Assembly (NCBI GenBank): GCA_033977485.1
Contig: CM066993.1
Coordinates: 26,464,001 to 26,528,000, forward strand
Direction: 5' to 3'
Source of the DNA: Hydrangea macrophylla
Taxonomy: Eukaryota > Streptophyta > Magnoliopsida > Cornales > Hydrangeaceae
DNA: 64,000 nt
Every line of letters begins with the position of its first letter. Position 1 is the stretch's first letter. Of the stretch, positions 1 through 10,643 are shown piece after piece. A program made the translations under genes and the position numbers. The notes under the pieces are model-generated. The model had not been told where the DNA came from, did not search any database, and worked only from the letters and a program-made list of their open reading frames with translations.

Positions 1-682
1 ACAGCATATATAAACGTCGCATGGACATATTTAATACGTCCTAGCTTCATAACAACTTGTGTAAACATCAAATAGAGGGACCAAGTGAGTTACAACTCAC
101 CTAGGGTGTGTAGGGTGTGTTTGGCTTGTTTAGCTTGTGAAAACCCAAGCTCTCTCTCTCCTCATTCTCTTTCTCTTCTCTGTCTCTCTGTCTGCTCTCT
201 GTCTCTCTCTTTTGTCTTCTTTCTTTCTTTCTTCTTCTTCTCTTTCTCTGTCTTCTTTCTTCTCCTTGAGAGTGTGTATATGCTTATGTATATAAATATA
301 GATATATGTTGGATGTGTGTATATAATATATATCTCTCACCCTCTTAAGAAATTTGTGAACCAAAACTAACCCAAGGCAATAAATGGACTAGTATAAATA
401 GAAAGATGAGTTGATATATGTCAAACCACGAGGCAAAGAAGAAAACTTGTCTCTGTAGATGCAAATCGATTGGTTACAAATATTTCATGGCAATCGATTG
501 TGAGTCAAGGACAGTCGATTAATATATGTCACGTAATAAATTCAGGTTGGTAAGATGGCAATCGATTGGGAAAGATAACAATCGATTGATATGCAAAAAG
601 TGGCAATCAATTGGAACACAAAGGCAATCAATTAGTATGAAGTCTTATTTACTAATACACTCCAAAAATACAGGGTATTACA
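1..682 (-). repeat. Gypsy LTR, partial (runs off the left edge)
   Basis: The plus strand ends in GGGTATTACA at 682, so the minus strand begins TGTAATACCC, the same terminus as the LTRs of the nested element at 11499-19244. Shared internal features are a CT-rich block with (TA)n near 140-340, a TATTTATA-type box near 393-400, and an array of CAATCGATTG-like palindromes at 462-635. No polypurine tract borders 683, so this is more likely a 5' LTR or solo LTR than a 3' LTR. The other end lies outside the window. Confidence 0.6.
462..635. repeat. Array of CAATCGATTG-type palindromes
   Basis: Seven copies or near-copies of CAATCGATTG begin near 463, 491, 512, 559, 579, 604 and 625. Several have decayed to CAATCAATTG or CAGTCGATTA, as expected from loss of the CpG. 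Most steps are close to 20-21 bp or a multiple. The array lies between the LTR terminus at 682 and a TATA-like box near 393-400. Confidence 0.7.
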
Positions 683-2078
683 TTAAGGGTAAGAGGATTT
701 TTTTGATGTGACATTATTTCATATCCATAGAGTTTGATGGATTAATTAGAAGGATTCAAATTGATATGCTATGGAATCTTATATGACTTGTAGGAGTTTG
801 AAAGTGAGCATTATATCTTGTCAATTCTCTATCTAAAGCAAGGTGAGTAACCTCTATCTTTGAGGAAACTTTTCAAGTAATGAAATTGTGGCATATAAAT
901 GAATTACTTTCAATTCATGAATTATGAACATGCTTGTACATCATTATTGACTATATGTGTAAGAGATAGAAATGATTATGTTGTTGGAATCATGTTTATG
1001 TGATTATATGGATGAAGAAGCAATTGTTCTATTAGTACAAAGAGAAGGCTCCAAAAGGAAGTGTAGAAAAGCCTCCTAAGGATTGAGTGTTCAATACGCC
1101 TTGTACAGGGTATTGGATAGCTCGAAACAAGGATAAAGGGTGCCATTACGGGCATAGGGTAGTGAGAAGAACAAGAAGCTTTGGAGACAAATACTTAGGC
1201 TTAGTTTGGTCCCCACGTGGCTTTTTAAAAGGAGCTTATGAAATTTCTTACTAAGTTGTTTGATAATTTTATACAAGTGACACACTACTCTTCAAAAAGA
1301 CATCATGAAACCAAAAGGCAACCTTGAGCTTTTAAAAGCTCCATTCTAGAGCTTTTAAAAGCTCCCCCCGGAAAAATCCTAAGTTCAATTTTTGCAAAGC
1401 TCAAAAACTAGTTACCAAATGAATCAACATGAAATTGTGCTTTAAAAAAAGGAGCACCAAAATGGGGATCAAACTACGCCTTACTTGGTTGTGATTCATT
1501 ATGTTACATTGAATTGCATATTCCATGTTTAAATGATATACATGAATTAATGTCAAAGAGCATGTTATTCACTGAACTTCAAACTCATGTGGTTATTGCA
1601 TAACCATTTCAGGTGAAAGGAAAGAGAAAGAGAAACAGAAATAGAGGAAGAAAGAGGAGAGCAAGTGTTTAATGTGTACATTGTATAAGGCATAATTGTT
1701 GTTTGGAACTAAAGGATTATATATTATGTTGTGTTAAGTGAGCATGTGTAGGACTTGATGTGTAAGAGTCTCATGTTTATGTATGAAAGGTTTAGGCAAG
1801 TGCTTTTGCTATTCAAACATGTTTTTGCTTAGATGTCCATGTTGGAAAATAAAGTTTGGATAGAACCTAGCTCGATTGATCGAACCTAATTTTGATCGAT
1901 CGAAATACACACTGTTTTAATTGTTCAAAACGATGACTTTTACGGAAACAGACATCACTTTTTCTAGGACTTTTGAAATCGTGCACCATTTTTAATGTTG
2001 GAACCTAGACTCAAATAGTTATCTTTGATATAAAATCTAACTCAAAATTTCAAATTCCTATTTTGCCCTTAACGCTAA
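683..2078. other. Non-coding AT-rich DNA, no gene recognised
   Basis: No ORF here looks like a protein-coding gene. Visible structure: a short inverted repeat (GAGCTTTTAAAAGCTC, twice, about 1326-1364), a purine-rich stretch near 1615-1665, and GATCGATCGA palindromes near 1868-1905. It resembles decayed LTR sequence but boundaries cannot be set. Confidence 0.4.
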
Positions 2079-2371
2079 TCACTTGCAAATGCGGTTTAAA
2101 TGGTAGTTTAAAAACCTGTTTTTGAATGTTAACAACATAGGGTTAGGCCTCGGTGGTAAGTCACTTACCCTCCTGTCAGACTTAGTGGATTTGGGTCGTG
2201 ACATACGCTCAATTTCCCGTTCTTCTTTGGCACGACCACAGTGTTGGCAAGCAGGGTAATCCACCTCTCTGATCATGTCGTGCTCCAGGAGGTGTTGTAC
2301 CTCATTGTTTATTATATTGTTTCTCTCCAAGGAAAAGGATCTCCTCTTCTATCTCACTGACGGATATCTGG
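2079..2371 (-). pseudogene. Gypsy pol relic, RT N-terminal region (distal part)
   Basis: The minus strand encodes LLEHDMIREVDYPA, matching the conserved Gypsy RT N-terminal stretch (LL..GFIREV.YP.WLANVV) that precedes the palm. The frame then degenerates into a reading without RT motifs. It continues the relic at 4801-5050, from which it is separated by a solo LTR. It is too decayed to encode an enzyme; the lineage is Tat/Athila-like by motif style. Confidence 0.6.
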
Positions 2372-3179
2372 TGTCATGCCCCGGCGAAGCCAAAATAGAA
2401 TAATTTTAAAAAACTTTCTCTTTTGGTCCCGTGGATACGTGACAAGTTGAGGATCACATGATTGTCCATAACAAGAAAGAAACAAGAAAAACAATAAATG
2501 AAAGCAGTAATAATAAACACGGTGGTCTAGGAATACTATATATTAAACATAATCATTGGAGTCGTACATCTCATTATTACAATACCATAGAAGGGAAAAG
2601 AAAAGAGAGTAGTATCTTGGGCATAAAACCCTACATCATAATAATAACAATATCGGCATCTAGTGCCTCCAATTCTAACAAAAGACCAAAACTCTTCAGC
2701 ATCCATCCTCTAGCCCGCGAAGCCATAACCTTCCTCAGCATATTCCTCTTCCGGGTAGTCAGACTCTGCAAGATCTAGACGTTTCATTGTCCAGGACGTG
2801 AAAGTCGTCAGCTTGAATGCAAGCTGAGTGAGTAAACATACTACACTTGAACAAGTTCAGAAAACATTGTTAATCCGTTAAGAAAGTAAATCATTCTTCT
2901 TTATGCTTTAGAAAATCATAATCCTTAAGTCTTATTATCCCGCCCTCGGCGTACTACGTACGATTGCATACGTTCAACGACAATGTTAGAGCTTTGGAAC
3001 ACAACTGACATCAACCGATTGATCACTTTGGACTATTTGTCTAATCTATACCAACTTGACATTTCACTTTGAACCACTGGTTACAACCTCGACTTACTTT
3101 AGATCATCGATCCAATCTTTGGACCACAGGCCCAATCTTTCACAAACTTGACTCTTTAGATGCATCCGACATAAGTGTC

Positions 3180-3425
3180 GTTGGCCTGGAATATTGTCGC
3201 CTTACAGCCGTTAGGTTATCTTCTTGTCATCACTTGCCCAACTTGGCCTAATACTTGACATCTGTGCCTGACTTGGCCTTTAGTAACCCCATCTTATTCC
3301 ATTTGGCCATGGGAACATCATCGCCTTATGGCCATTAGGTTACCATCTTGTCATCACTTGCCTCATCCTTGACATATGTGCTCGACTTGGCCTTTGGTAA
3401 CCCCATCTTGTTCCAACACACATAA
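3180..3425. repeat. Two-copy tandem repeat inside the solo LTR
   Basis: The stretch containing TTAGGTTA..TCTTGTCATCACTTG and GACTTGGCCTTT.GTAACCCC occurs twice, about 140 bp apart (near 3210-3300 and 3345-3420), with modest divergence. It is an internal LTR duplication with no coding content. Confidence 0.6.
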
Positions 3426-4586
3426 TTGACTCATCTTCACTGCCCAAATGGCCTAGTACGCATTTGTGATAGTACCAACAAGGTACTACCACAGATACCA
3501 CTATAGCTTTAACAGCCTGAGTAACATTCAAATAACAACACGGTACTCATATTCTTTTGTGAATGAAACACAAGAACCAGACCGACGGATAAAATCATCT
3601 CGTTAATAGAGTTATCGCAACTTACGTAACGTTAAGTAACGCGCGTGGTACAAGTCGTTAATGCGCATTATTATCGAGATCGAGTACTTAAGTACAACAC
3701 TTTATTCTTCTTGGAGTTTATGTATCTCGCACGTATACAATTTACTAGTTGACCCATCATTCACATACTATATAAAACATGTTCCTTCTAAATTCAGTAG
3801 GCTCGAGCGCTCGGGTGGACTCGAGCGCTCACCTTTGTAATTTCTAGGATTCCTTCTTTTTTTCATTATTAAAGTTATTCATTATAAAGTACAACTCTAT
3901 CTGCATGAAGTACAGCTTTCCAGTAGCACATGCAAGCATATATAGCAAGTATATCTCAGGGTACAAATATCACAGCTCATAGTATACACCTCTTCATGCA
4001 GATCATTATATATATATATATATAACATGCAACTATTCTTAATGCTGCAGAACTCAAGCGCTCAGGCCTAGCCTGTTCGTTGGGCTCGAGCTCTCGGGTT
4101 TGACAATTTTATAGCAGTTTAGTTAGTTCAATACATAACTTCATTTCTAACTACTTGCATGCTACATGCATGGCTATGGATCATCTATTTACTTAATAAA
4201 ACATGTATTTAAAGTTAGTATGAGTACTCACAAAGATCTAGATGATCAAGTTTATATTTGATGATGGAAATGATGATCAAGCTTTAATACAACTTCTTTC
4301 AAGCTCTAATAGTGTTGGATCCTCCTCTTCTTGATTCATCAAGTACTTACTTCCAGAACTTTATAATAGATGAAATGCATGTGTTTGTAGTGCAAGAAGA
4401 TGAATGGGTGAAGAATTGTTGCACTTGCAAGTGTATTTGATGATGAATGCATAAGAAACACTCAAGGCCTCACCAAAGAAGCTCTCTATTTAATAGAGAT
4501 GTAAACGTAACAAATGCTGAGAATCGTTGAGTATTTATAGAGTTTCCAAGCCCAGGGGCAAAATGGTCATTTCACTCATTTTAAAG

Positions 4587-4630
4587 CTCGAGCGCTCCTA
4601 TCTCGAGCGCTCCGATGAGCTCGAGCGCTT
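4587..4630. repeat. Array of CTCGAGCGCTC palindromes upstream of the LTR TATA box
   Basis: Three copies of CTCGAGCGCTC(or T) start at 4587, 4602 and 4620. Further copies occur at about 3801-3831 (two) and as degenerate forms at 4053-4100. The cluster sits about 170-213 bp from the LTR start (4800) and upstream of TATAAATA at 4532-4539 on the minus strand. Confidence 0.75.
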
Positions 4631-4800
4631 AGGGCTCCCGCTTCAGTATTTCTTCTAATGCTTTAAGAGTTCAAATGTTTAAGAAATAAACATTCATATA
4701 AACATTCATAAACACTCATTCATATATGATCGGTACTGTCACAAAAATACAAGAATACATCCATACATAGATAGTTATAGATAAAAGTATCGGTGTTACA

Positions 4801-5050
4801 TCTGGGGTCCACCGTAGTCGATGAGTGATGGTATTTGGACTAACTCCAATCAGGTCACAAGCTGACCAGGCAAAAACATCCAAATTGCTTAACAAGAACT
4901 CGCAAGCGCTAGACACTGGGATGGGTCCAGCCTTGACCCGATCTACAATGTTCTGGTCAAATTGCGACATCCACCAATACATGCTTGATGTACTCCCCAA
5001 GAGTGATGACCTCGTCTCTTTCTCCTAAGCTCAAGAATAAATCATCCTCG
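4801..5050 (-). pseudogene. Gypsy pol relic, RT N-terminal region (proximal part)
   Basis: The minus-strand reading contains LLSNLDVFAWSACDLIGVSP followed by ITHRLRWTPD, matching the Gypsy stretch L..N.DVFAWS..DMPGIDP..I.H.LN just upstream of RT. The reading is cut at 4801 by the solo LTR and continues at 2371. Upstream codons carry stops. It is an inactive relic. Confidence 0.65.
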
Positions 5051-5148
5051 ATCCAAGCAGAGCCACCGAGTGTGCCTGGCCTTAAGACTGTAGTGTACTC
5101 ACCCAGCATCTAGTGTTGGGGTGTTACCCTTGTAAGACTAAGGATGGA

Positions 5149-5500
5149 CTGTAGACACCCAATTTTGACCTCACTCTTAGAATTTAGGGTAGACAACCTC
5201 TTGAAGAATTCGATCATGAAAGTGCCCCATGGAAGGTACCTAGATTCCACACAGCAAGAAGATCAAATTTCGGAAAGTGTTCTCAAGGCTTAAAACACCC
5301 TTTTTCAAAGCACCAAATCACGGATTTCTCAAAATCACCTCTCAGAACTCTTTTTCATCCAAGGGTAAGAAGGAATGAAGTACTCAGAACGTAGTTATCT
5401 AGATATCCAGTAAATCAATTTCAAAGAAAAACTCAAAATCAATGAGTATTGGAGAGCAATTTTGAAAAAGATGTCATTTGATTTCGAAAGGAGGACGAAA
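5149..5500 (+). repeat. LTR fragment, plus orientation
   Basis: It begins TGTAGACACCCAATTTTGACC followed by AATTTAGGG, matching the start of the LTR that reads on the minus strand from 26744 (TGTAGACACCCCGATTTTGACC...AATTTAGGG). The 3' limit is uncertain. No coding content. Confidence 0.45.
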
Positions 5501-5502
5501 GT

Positions 5503-5828
5503 TCAAGGAAATGGACTCCCTTTAGAGAAACCTAGATGTAGGCCATCCCTAACCTTCTTTTCTAACAAGTGACTCAAAGATTGAAGGTAAGTATTCCCCG
5601 ATTCTACCACACTCCTCTTCCCGAGGCATTTGGATGTACTAGGGGTCTTCTGGAACGATTTGAGGGGCTTGCGTGCTATCTTTTGTAGGCCAGATCTAGC
5701 TGTACGCTTCTTCCACCATCGCACTTCTTTTGATTGGTTTGTTTTGTCGCATCCTCTGATCGGGCCTGGATCAAGTGTTGCCCATGATAATATTTAAGAA
5801 CTAGTCGTTCCCACAGATGGTGCCAAGC
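5503..5828 (-). other. Leader and primer-binding site of an old Tat-like element
   Basis: On the minus strand, immediately after an LTR end at 5829, comes TTGGCACCATCTGTGGGAAC. This is the Tat-type primer-binding site with two CpG positions changed to CpA, as expected from deamination (the intact form in this window begins TTGGCGCCGT). A basic 73-residue open reading follows at 5724-5503, possibly a gag N-terminal remnant, but it has no recognisable domain. Confidence 0.5.
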
Positions 5829-7000
5829 TGTGTGGCCCAAAAATGCACCAACTGGTGATTTTATCGTCTTTGATATCCGACGTCCTAATTGGACCCTAGG
5901 AGCTTGTTATGGATTCATACCAACTAGGAGATAAGTCGTTCAGCCTTATTTCTTGAACCTTGTGGAGTTCCTTCATGACTCCCTCTCCTTTGGAGACTCT
6001 GAACTGGGCTATGGATTTTTGTGTGCTGCAATGATTAGTCTGAGGTAGTCCCCCTCACCTTGGGGCACCTCCTGACCCTGAGCATATTGGGCCTGACCCC
6101 TACTAGCCGTTTACAGCCAACCTAACTACCTAGTTAACACGATAGGGCCAACTTGCTAACATTGTGACACGTGTCTATTGGTGACTTGTCGGATAATTTT
6201 GGTCATATCAACCTCAATTGGTTTTTGACTTTGGGACCTTGAGGGTATGCATATATAGTTCTCTTTCTAGGTCAGGTTGTTCGGAATTGGAACATAATAT
6301 TGTAACTAGTGGGTGGGGATATCCAGGACTTGAGGGAGGGATGTGCTCATGTGAAAGAGAAGAGAGGGGAACATATAATTTGTTAGTTAGAAGTAGGCCT
6401 GTAAACGGGTCAGATCCGGACCGGATCTAGTGCATCCAGATCCAGATCCGCTAAACTATATATGGATTCGGATTCGGATCTGACGGATCTGTTATAAGTC
6501 AGTCCATATCCGGATCCGTCAAAATATACCGAATCCGGATCCGGATCCGGATCCAGATTCGATCCGAAATAATATATAATGTGTATATCTATACTATTTT
6601 TGTATATATATATAATATGTATATATATAAATATATTTGTATATACATGACTAATATATTAAATATAATACAGTATGTATATGCATTATATATACATAAT
6701 TATATTATAGTATGTATATACATTATATATACACATAATTATATTATATATATATATATATAATTTGTAGATATATATAAATGTATTTATATATATATAA
6801 GTATTATTCGGATCCGGGTCTTAGGTGGACCGGATATTACAAAATCATATCCGGTCCATTTTTAAAGCATAAAATACGGATTCGGATCCGGATATGGATA
6901 TGGATCTTAAAAAATGCTCAGATCCGTCTAACAGAGCCGGATCTGGACCGGATCCGGGTCTAGACCCGGTCCATTGACAGGCCTAGTTAGAAGAGGCAAA
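5829..7000 (-). repeat. 5' LTR of an old Tat-like Gypsy element, approximate outer end
   Basis: The LTR is inferred from the adjacent primer-binding site. On the plus strand it begins TGTGTGGCCC at 5829. It is interrupted by the 592-bp hAT-type element at 6394-6985. The far terminus cannot be fixed because no matching second LTR is in the window. The pol relics at 4801-5050 and 2079-2371 have the right orientation and order to belong to the same element. Confidence 0.45.
6394..6985. mobile_element. Non-autonomous hAT element (MITE) rich in GGATCC
   Basis: Termini are TAGGCCTGTAAACGGG on the left and, read in reverse complement, TAGGCCTGTCAATGGACC on the right. The 8-bp target-site duplication GTTAGAAG is perfect (6386-6393 and 6986-6993), the hAT hallmark. 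The interior is non-coding: repeated GGATCCGGAT motifs near both ends (6410-6560 and 6810-6970) and a long (TA)n core (6580-6800). A subterminal GATCCG-type motif would be the expected transposase-binding repeat, but that role is inferred. Confidence 0.85.
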
Positions 7001-7906
7001 TGATGACAACATACTCCTCCGCTTTTGAGTTTTAGGACTTCCCTCTTGTATCCAATCCACGCCCATTAGTTTGTAAATGTTTCTTTGTTATGTTGAATGA
7101 ATTATTTGGGCTGTGATTAAAAAAATAAACGAGTCATATTAAGAATTAAATCTGCATTTGGAAGGAAAAAAAAAAAACACAAGCGAAACTGTTAACTCCT
7201 CCTGCAAGATGTGGAAATCCCGTTAATCACAGGACAGAAACACTTAAACAAGAATTGTTAATCATAGAGTTGTAAGAAAAGTCCGCATAATAAACTATTA
7301 AACTACAAAATCAATCAAAGCAGGCCTGTGTAGGGAGAAAATGAGCACATGACATTAAAAAAAAAAGGTAGTGTCACCAACCTCAATAATTAACATCACC
7401 CAACTAACAATTGAAAGCTCAACTAACTCATTCCCATCAACGCATCCAGAGTGGATTGAAGAGCTAAAGCATGAAGTAATTATGACTAAAATGACATTCT
7501 TATTAACAATAGATAAATCAATCTTCAAACAATAAATATATATATATATATATGCAGCCAGCTCTTAAACAGACTTACTTTTAGAGCCGAATTTTTTGCC
7601 AAAATCATACATTTCTAGCAATAAAAATTTCGTCGCTAAAAACCAATCCACCAGTGAGAAGGGAGTGAGAAGGAGAAGAAATGATGTACATGATTGACTG
7701 TAGTGCACTACTTGAGGAAAACTCAAACTAAGATGTAAAGAGCACATACTGATTAGGCAAAGGTTGGATTTACCCACCAACGTCCCTAGTGGTATGGGTT
7801 CAATTCTCCCTATAGCGAGAGCATGCATGAGGGTTTCTATAATTGTGAGCCTTTGACCTCCCCTTAGTCACGTATGAATGGTTCTTGTGTGTGTAGACGA
7901 GTTACA

Positions 7907-7945
<39 letters not shown>

Positions 7946-8269
7946 TCCTCTTGTGAAATTAGCCCATCTTTCACAACTATTTATCCTCTCTCTCTCTCTT
8001 TTTTCATGTTTTTAAGTATTATCTCAGATGTTTCATATAGTCAAGACCCAGAAACATTATACAACGGATTGTGAAAGATGGAAAAGGTCTGCATTCACAC
8101 AAAACTCAAAGGGACAAAGAGAAACACACACAAAAAAAAATAATAATAATAATAATAAAGAAGGATAAGTACAACAAAAAGAGGAAATAGAAAATCAAAA
8201 TTTACTTGTACAACATAATAGTCATGTTCTCATAAGATAAGGTACTAGAAATGGGTGATGCTAATACCA
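7001..8269. other. Intergenic DNA without a recognised gene
   Basis: AT-rich sequence with (TA)n near 7534-7552, a fragment containing TTTCGTCGCTAAAAA (about 7626-7643) that looks like a MITE end, a poly-C run, and (TAA)n near 8140-8157. No convincing coding exon. Confidence 0.4.
7909..7943. repeat. 35-base poly-C homopolymer
   Basis: An uninterrupted run of 35 cytosines, followed by a CT-rich stretch. Length is likely polymorphic and may also be inflated by assembly or sequencing error. The complementary G strand could form quadruplex structures. Confidence 0.9.
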
Positions 8270-8405
8270 AAATAGAAAGTGCTAATGCCAAAGCAGAAAG
8301 TGTCACTAAAAGGTTAGCGACACTTTGGTAACTATCGCTAAAACTTTTAGCGACACTTTCTGCTTTGGCATTAGTACTTTCTGCTTTGGCATTAGCACTA
8401 GCTAC
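8270..8405. repeat. Foldback (long inverted repeat) element
   Basis: The left arm (about 8278-8334, AGTGCTAATGCCAAAGCAGA then TTAGCGACACTTT) is repeated in inverse orientation on the right (about 8338-8401). One arm carries an extra duplication of CTTTCTGCTTTGGCATTAG. It would form a near-perfect hairpin of roughly 60 bp and could be a source of small RNA. No TSD was resolved. Confidence 0.7.
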
Positions 8406-9121
8406 TAGAAATGCATGACACCAATGCATAAACTCGTATATACAGTGACTAGAGGGGAAGGTTAGAGGGAGAGGCGCTCACGGCTCTGTGTGCAACGATT
8501 TCATAATTTTTTTCGGTTCAAAACAGATGAGATACGTTGATAGGAACAATTTCTTTATTTTTTTTTTCGTATTAACATTTTAGTATGATTCTAATTATTT
8601 TTGAAAAGAAAATCATATATCATATATATATTATATAAAGTGGAATTAAACGCCTACCACATGGCGGTTCTGTGTTTTTTTTTTCACTTTTCTATATATT
8701 TCTTAATATTTTTGGGGGCAATTAGGAATTAATCCAAATTAAGGAACGTAAAGTGGTTTAGGTATAACTAGCAAAAATATTTGGGAGGTAGGTCTACTCC
8801 TTGGTGTTTTGACAATCTCTTCACAATCAAACACCACATCAACATGAAATAATCATAAAACAAGTTCCTGAAAGTAAATTTCTCATACCACTGAAAAAAC
8901 TTGTGAAATTAAAAAAAAAAACAAGAGTTCTAAAATTTTTCAACAAAAAGTTGTGAAATTTCACAGAGTTCGTGAAAATTTCACTGAACCACCACCGCCA
9001 CACCAAACTTCTGCCGATCACTACCACGACCTCACCTGATCGATCTCTTCACAATCAAACCCCCACATCAACATGAAATAAATACAAAGCAAGTTTCTGA
9101 AATTTAATTTCTCATACCAGT
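8406..9121. other. Intergenic DNA with a degenerate direct repeat; target site of the Tat element
   Basis: The stretch around TCTTCACAATCAAAC..CACATCAACATGAAAT occurs near 8816-8850 and again near 9045-9080. The second copy is followed by AATTTCTCATACCAGT, where the Tat element inserted, and continues beyond it at 30463. Bases 9117-9121 (CCAGT) are the left target-site duplication. No gene seen. Confidence 0.5.
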
Positions 9122-9764
9122 TGATGATGCTAAAATTTGGTTAAAGATAAATGAGAGCGGATTAAGGAGAGAGGGACTGGTTTTTGGTATGTTGTTCAGC
9201 CTTGTTACTGAAGGAACCTACGTCCACACGGTGTATCGGAGCACTTGCACTATGATATAAACGACACCGGGGGTCTATGGTGAACCAACAGGCTTGGAAC
9301 GAATAGTCACTGGCCGGGCAGAGTGTGTGCGCTGTTTAGAAATAGCAATTCTCTAGAGTAGGAATGTGATCCCCTTCAATGGTGATGAGTGATCCCTTTT
9401 ATAGATGGAAGAGACCACCCGTACAACGCAAGTGAGTTGATTAGGAAGCTCAATCTATTTACAATTGCCCAACACAAATCAGGGGAGTTCCATAAGTAGA
9501 TTAGGAAACAACTTGAACTTCCCTTAGTCTTCTAGCTGAGATAGGAAACTGTTTGGAGTCTTGTGGAGTAAGTCACGAGACATGCTCGGGCTGCACTTAC
9601 TGGGTTATGGACCTGTACAGTACTCCCGAAATGTGAGCCCAAACCGGGCGGTCTTGGCCGGACAACCCGGGACGGCTGAATAGCAAGCGCCTTCTCCGAA
9701 TGACTTGGCTTTTCCTTGCTGAGGTGGTGGTTTGACTTTGAGCTGATATTTTTTGCACCTATCA
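9122..9764 (-). repeat. 3' LTR of the Tat element
   Basis: It aligns with 29822-30457 over its whole length with scattered substitutions. Plus-strand termini are TGATGATGC and CACCTATCA. The polypurine tract expected at 9765-9779 on the minus strand (AAAATGGGTGCCACC) is weak compared with the GGGGGGCAGC of elements A and B. Confidence 0.9.
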
Positions 9765-10157
9765 GGTGGCACCCATTTTCGAGACTGATGTGATGCTCTA
9801 TCAGATGAGGTTTGAAAATCTGTGCCACTCGCTGGACCGCTGGGGACCCTACCCTGGATGTTGTTCGGGGCTAAACTCGCCGCTTTGGCCGGTCGGTGGT
9901 TGGACCGGTCGGTACCCTCAGAGACCTGGGGTTGGTAGTTGCCACGTGTTAGGGAGTGATTGGTCTGGTCAGGATCCAACAAGGTCGGTGTAAGTGCAAT
10001 TGAACAGTTGCATCGTAACCGAACCGTCACGTCGTGCATTTAATGCGCGCGCCTTTTGAGGCGTCGCATCACGTGCCTGAGGAGAGAGTTGTCGGACGGT
10101 TTAGACGGGAAATTTTTCTGGCCGTTGGATCTAATTTGATCTGAACCATACATGCTG

Positions 10158-10163
10158 TATATA
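10158..10163 (+). promoter_or_regulatory. TATA box candidate of the antisense gene
   Basis: TATATA in the context GCTGTATATAGAAGGGG lies about 490 bp upstream of the first long antisense reading frame at 10644, on the plus strand. This suggests the antisense gene has its own promoter next to the 3' LTR. Inference from motif and position only. Confidence 0.4.
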
Positions 10164-10550
10164 GAAGGGGTATATGTGCATTTCTTCTATTCCTACTGTT
10201 CAGAGATAGAGACTATCGAGCGGTTTAAGAGAAGACAAAAGTACCCGGTCAAGCTTCCCGAGCTATCTTTCCTGCGCTTTCATTTTTGTAAGTCTTCACC
10301 TCTCCAACCTTGTAATTCTTTGTGTTTTCTATCCTTCTTTTCTTCTTATTCCCGAGTGAGGCTGGAGAATAGGAACCCGTTAGGGCTCGTGAGGGAGTGG
10401 AACTTTTTCTTCTTTAGTTTCATTTTCCTCTTCAAATTAGGTAGCGCAACTAGGCAGTTGAACCGATCGGGTTGTCCAGGGGTAGTACTAACTGAGTGTT
10501 ACTTTACTCTGAAGACCTTGTACACTTTACCCTTTAGGCTTCTAGTCTTG

Positions 10551-10566
10551 CCCCCCCCCCCCCCCC
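10551..10566. repeat. 16-base poly-C run
   Basis: A homopolymer in the 5' non-coding part of the antisense gene. It is noted because a 21-base G run lies just past the 3' end of the same gene. Confidence 0.9.
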
Positions 10567-10643
10567 GGTAACTCAGACTAAGAGTCCCTGATCCTTATCT
10601 TGACCGCCAGTTACTCCCTCGTCCAGCCATAGGAGCCCTCGAG

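Larger units (their letters stand above)
2372..4800 (-). mobile_element. Solo LTR of a Gypsy (Tekay-like) element
   Basis: The plus strand starts TGTCATGCCCCG and ends GGTGTTACA, the TG...CA termini of a minus-oriented LTR beginning TGTAACACC. The 5 bases before (TCTGG, 2367-2371) and after (TCTGG, 4801-4805) are identical, a perfect target-site duplication, so the unit is complete. It is 2,429 bp with no internal coding region or second LTR, hence a solo LTR left by unequal recombination. A minus-strand TATAAATA lies at 4532-4539. It inserted into an older Gypsy pol, which resumes on both sides. Confidence 0.85.

Noticed and set aside
85..348. ORF of 87 codons
   Set aside because: Translation of CT-rich and TA-rich low-complexity LTR sequence; no domain.
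3069..3531. Short ORFs in 3069-3531 as candidate genes
   Set aside because: They lie in a tandem-repeated part of the solo LTR; no domain.
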